Assembly (NCBI RefSeq): GCF_013184745.1
Contig: NZ_JAATVU010000064.1
Location: forward strand, 1 to 33,071
Source: Mangrovicoccus sp. HB161399
GTDB taxonomy: Bacteria; Pseudomonadota; Alphaproteobacteria; Rhodobacterales; Rhodobacteraceae
Direction of reading: 5' to 3'
Length of the DNA: 33,071 nt
Part shown: one piece after another, positions 31,952 through 33,071 of the stretch
Position numbering within the stretch: the first letter of the stretch is position 1
Layout of the letters: the number at the start of each line of letters is the position of its first letter
The notes under the pieces: model-generated
What the model was told of the DNA's origin: nothing
Database searches by the model: none
The model's input: the letters and a program-made list of their open reading frames with translations, nothing else
Made by a program: the position numbers and the translations under genes

Positions 31952-32835
31952 AGGACAAGCTCGCCTTCATCGCTGCCCATGTCGGAGAACACGCCGTCAG
32001 CCTCATGTGCCGGGTGCTCGCGGTCAGCACGAGCTGGTTCTATTCCTGGCGTGCCGCCGCCCCGAAACGGGCGGCGCGCCGGGCATCCCGGGACGCCCTG
32101 TTGCCGCGGATACGTGCAATCTTCGAGGCCAGTCGCCGACGATACGGAGCCCCGCGCATCCACGCCGAACTGCGGGACCAAGGCATCCGGGTTGCCCGGA
32201 AGACGGTGGCCAAGCTGATGAAGGAAAACAGTATCTTCCCGCCAAGACGGGGCCGCCGCGTGCCGCGGACGACGGATAGCCTGCACAATCTCGGCATCGC
32301 CCCGAACCTGCTGAGGCGGAATTTCCGGGCTTCGGAGCCCGACCGCATCTGGCTGGCCGACATCACCTACGTGCCCACGGACGAGGGCTGGCTTTACCTC
32401 GCCGCAGTCAAGGACATGGCGACCATGGAGATCGTCGGCTGGTCGATGTCCGAGCGTCTGAAGAGCAGCCTCGCGGTCGAGGCGATGCGCATGGCTCTGC
32501 AGAACCGGCGGCCGGCGCCGGGGCTGATCTGTCATTCAGACAGGGGCGTCCAGTACGCGGCCGGTGACTACAGGCGGCTTCTCGATGCCTGGAAAGCCGT
32601 CGCCTCGATGAGCCGGAAGGGGAATTGCCTGGACAATTCTCCGATGGAGAGCTTCTTCGGATCGCTGAAGAACGAGTTGGTCCATCGAACCAGGTTCCGG
32701 TCGCGCCAGGAGGCAAAGGCCGCGTTGTTCGAATACATCGCGATTTTCTACAATCGCCAGCGCCGCCACTCGACCATCGGTTACCGCACGCCCGAGCAGA
32801 CACGGATCGACATGGCCGCCAAGATGGCCGCATAG
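31948..32835 (+). CDS. IS3-family transposase OrfB (DDE integrase domain)
   Basis: 295 residues from ATG 31948. The N-terminal HTH_21-like region reads YGAPRIHAELRDQGIRVARKTVAKLMKE. The integrase core has all three catalytic residues: Asp in IWLADITYVP, Asp in LICHSDRGVQYA and Glu in NCLDNSPMESFFGSLKNEL. The family C-terminus YNRQRRHSTIGYRTPEQ follows. Full length and apparently intact, so it could work in trans if OrfA is supplied by another copy. It overlaps the orfA stop by 4 nt in the usual IS3 arrangement. Confidence 0.92.
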   Translation: MKDKLAFIAAHVGEHAVSLMCRVLAVSTSWFYSWRAAAPKRAARRASRDALLPRIRAIFEASRRRYGAPRIHAELRDQGIRVARKTVAKLMKENSIFPPRRGRRVPRTTDSLHNLGIAPNLLRRNFRASEPDRIWLADITYVPTDEGWLYLAAVKDMATMEIVGWSMSERLKSSLAVEAMRMALQNRRPAPGLICHSDRGVQYAAGDYRRLLDAWKAVASMSRKGNCLDNSPMESFFGSLKNELVHRTRFRSRQEAKAALFEYIAIFYNRQRRHSTIGYRTPEQTRIDMAAKMAA

Positions 32836-32875
32836 TGAATATCGCCCCGGTCCGGGATCCGGGGGCAAGGTCACT

Positions 32876-32961
32876 TCAACCGCCAGCCGGTTCAGAGGAG
32901 TGCTGGTCGGCGGCAGCATCTTCGCGAGAACCGCCGCCTTTCGTTCCGGTGAGTACGCCAC
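32876..32961 (-). pseudogene. IS3-family OrfA N-terminal remnant
   Basis: From GTG 32961 the minus strand encodes MAYSPERKAAVLAKMLPPTS and then TPLNRLAVE, the start of OrfA from another IS3 subgroup. It is then cut by the right end of the 31590-32873 element. AGGACAGGA lies upstream. The OrfB fragment at 31054-31465 belongs to the same subgroup by pattern, but it is in the opposite orientation, so the two are not halves of one simple interrupted copy. Confidence 0.7.
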
Positions 32962-32980
32962 GCGTCATCCTGTCCTGCCC

Positions 32981-33071
32981 GTAAGCGGTGTTCCCGGCTC
33001 ACGGGATCTCAGGTTGACGGCTTGAAACTCCATGGCAGAAGTTCGTCGATGCGCTTCTGCGGATGCCCGGC
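32981..33071 (-). mobile_element. End of an IS66-family element
   Basis: GTAAGCGGTGTTCCCGG at 32981 is the IS66-type terminus (GTAAGCG). The element continues past the window. It lies 19 bp from the OrfA remnant start. Only this end is visible. Confidence 0.65.
33009..33071 (-). CDS. IS66-family transposase, C-terminal 20 codons
   Basis: The minus strand from the window edge reads GHPQKRIDELLPWSFKP and then ST and a TGA at 33009-33011. The HP..RIDELLPW motif is the conserved C-terminus of IS66 TnpC. The main part is outside the window, so completeness is unknown. Confidence 0.75.
   Translation of the reverse strand, partial: AGHPQKRIDELLPWSFKPST

Larger units (their letters stand above)
31590..32873 (+). 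mobile_element. Nearly complete IS3-family insertion sequence (about 1.28 kb)
   Basis: Terminal inverted repeats run inward from 31590 (TGACCTTGCCCCCGG...) and 32873 (...CCGGGGGCAAGGTCA), identical for 24 bases, with IS3-typical TG...CA ends. The adjacent G/C pair (31589/32874) extends the symmetry by one. Flanks AAG (left) and CTT (right) are not a direct target duplication, and the two flanks derive from different elements. So this copy probably arose with a deletion, or by recombination between two copies. Inside are orfA (frameshifted) and an intact orfB. A hairpin CTGGGAGT/ACTCCCAG (31613-31634) precedes orfA and may limit read-in expression. Confidence 0.88.

Noticed and set aside
1-33071. 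CRISPR array, tRNA, rRNA or prophage genes
   Set aside because: I saw no regularly spaced repeats with unique spacers, no cloverleaf or CCA-type tRNA ends, no rRNA-like stretches and no phage structural genes.

Overview
The window is GC-rich alphaproteobacterial DNA. Gene content and codon use suggest the Rhodobacteraceae (roseobacter/Paracoccus type), but no rRNA or housekeeping marker is present, so the taxon is an inference. Nearly all of it is one exopolysaccharide (EPS) locus with insertion-sequence debris at both ends: an IS1634-type transposase start on the left, and a pile-up of IS3, IS110 and IS66 pieces on the right. A plasmid or other mobile location is plausible but not shown.

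Layout. 1-542: IS1634-type fragment and a 40-bp palindrome. 543-3278 (-): large beta-helix/PKD/LamG protein. 3879-4898 (+): membrane-anchored endonuclease/exonuclease/phosphatase-fold protein. 5017-9676 (-): operon FrhB-like Fe-S protein > putative rhamnosyltransferase > GT2 > hexapeptide acetyltransferase > GT2, the last three joined by 4-nt ATGA overlaps. 9888-12422 (+): polysaccharide pyruvyltransferase and a GT4. 12595-13644 (-): LuxR-type regulator, divergent from cysD-cysNC (PAPS synthesis, 13748-16613, +). 16783-20713 (+): galE, manC-type and manB-type genes. 20754-23139 (-): ugd and a UDP-glucuronate epimerase. 23645-24334 (+): ExoY/WbaP-type initiating sugar-phosphate transferase, then a 71-residue membrane protein. 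24674-25477 (-): metallophosphoesterase. 25824-31050 (+): YjbE-like, YjbH-like, YjbF-like and Wza-like secretion genes, interrupted by an opposite-strand gene with a one-base frameshift. 31051-33071: insertion-sequence graveyard around one nearly complete IS3-family element.

How it fits together. GalE, ManB/ManC, Ugd and the GlcA epimerase would supply UDP-Gal, GDP-Man, UDP-GlcA and probably UDP-GalA. The ExoY-like enzyme starts the repeat unit on undecaprenyl phosphate. Four glycosyltransferases extend it. Acetyl and pyruvyl (ketal) groups can be added, and the PAPS genes suggest sulfation. The YjbE/H/F proteins and the Wza-like lipoprotein handle export and surface deposition. No flippase (Wzx), polymerase (Wzy), Wzc-like co-polymerase or sulfotransferase is visible. 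They lie outside the window or were lost in the insertion-sequence rearrangements directly after the Wza-like gene.

The leads I rate highest are: the FrhB-like protein that lacks the fourth Cys of its N-terminal cluster motif, paired with the pyruvyltransferase; the Yjb-Wza hybrid secretion module; the LuxR/PAPS divergon with an 18-bp perfect palindrome; helically phased repeats between ugd and the exoY-like gene; and a 40-bp palindrome that matches 28 of 30 bases of the right-hand insertion-sequence end 31 kb away.
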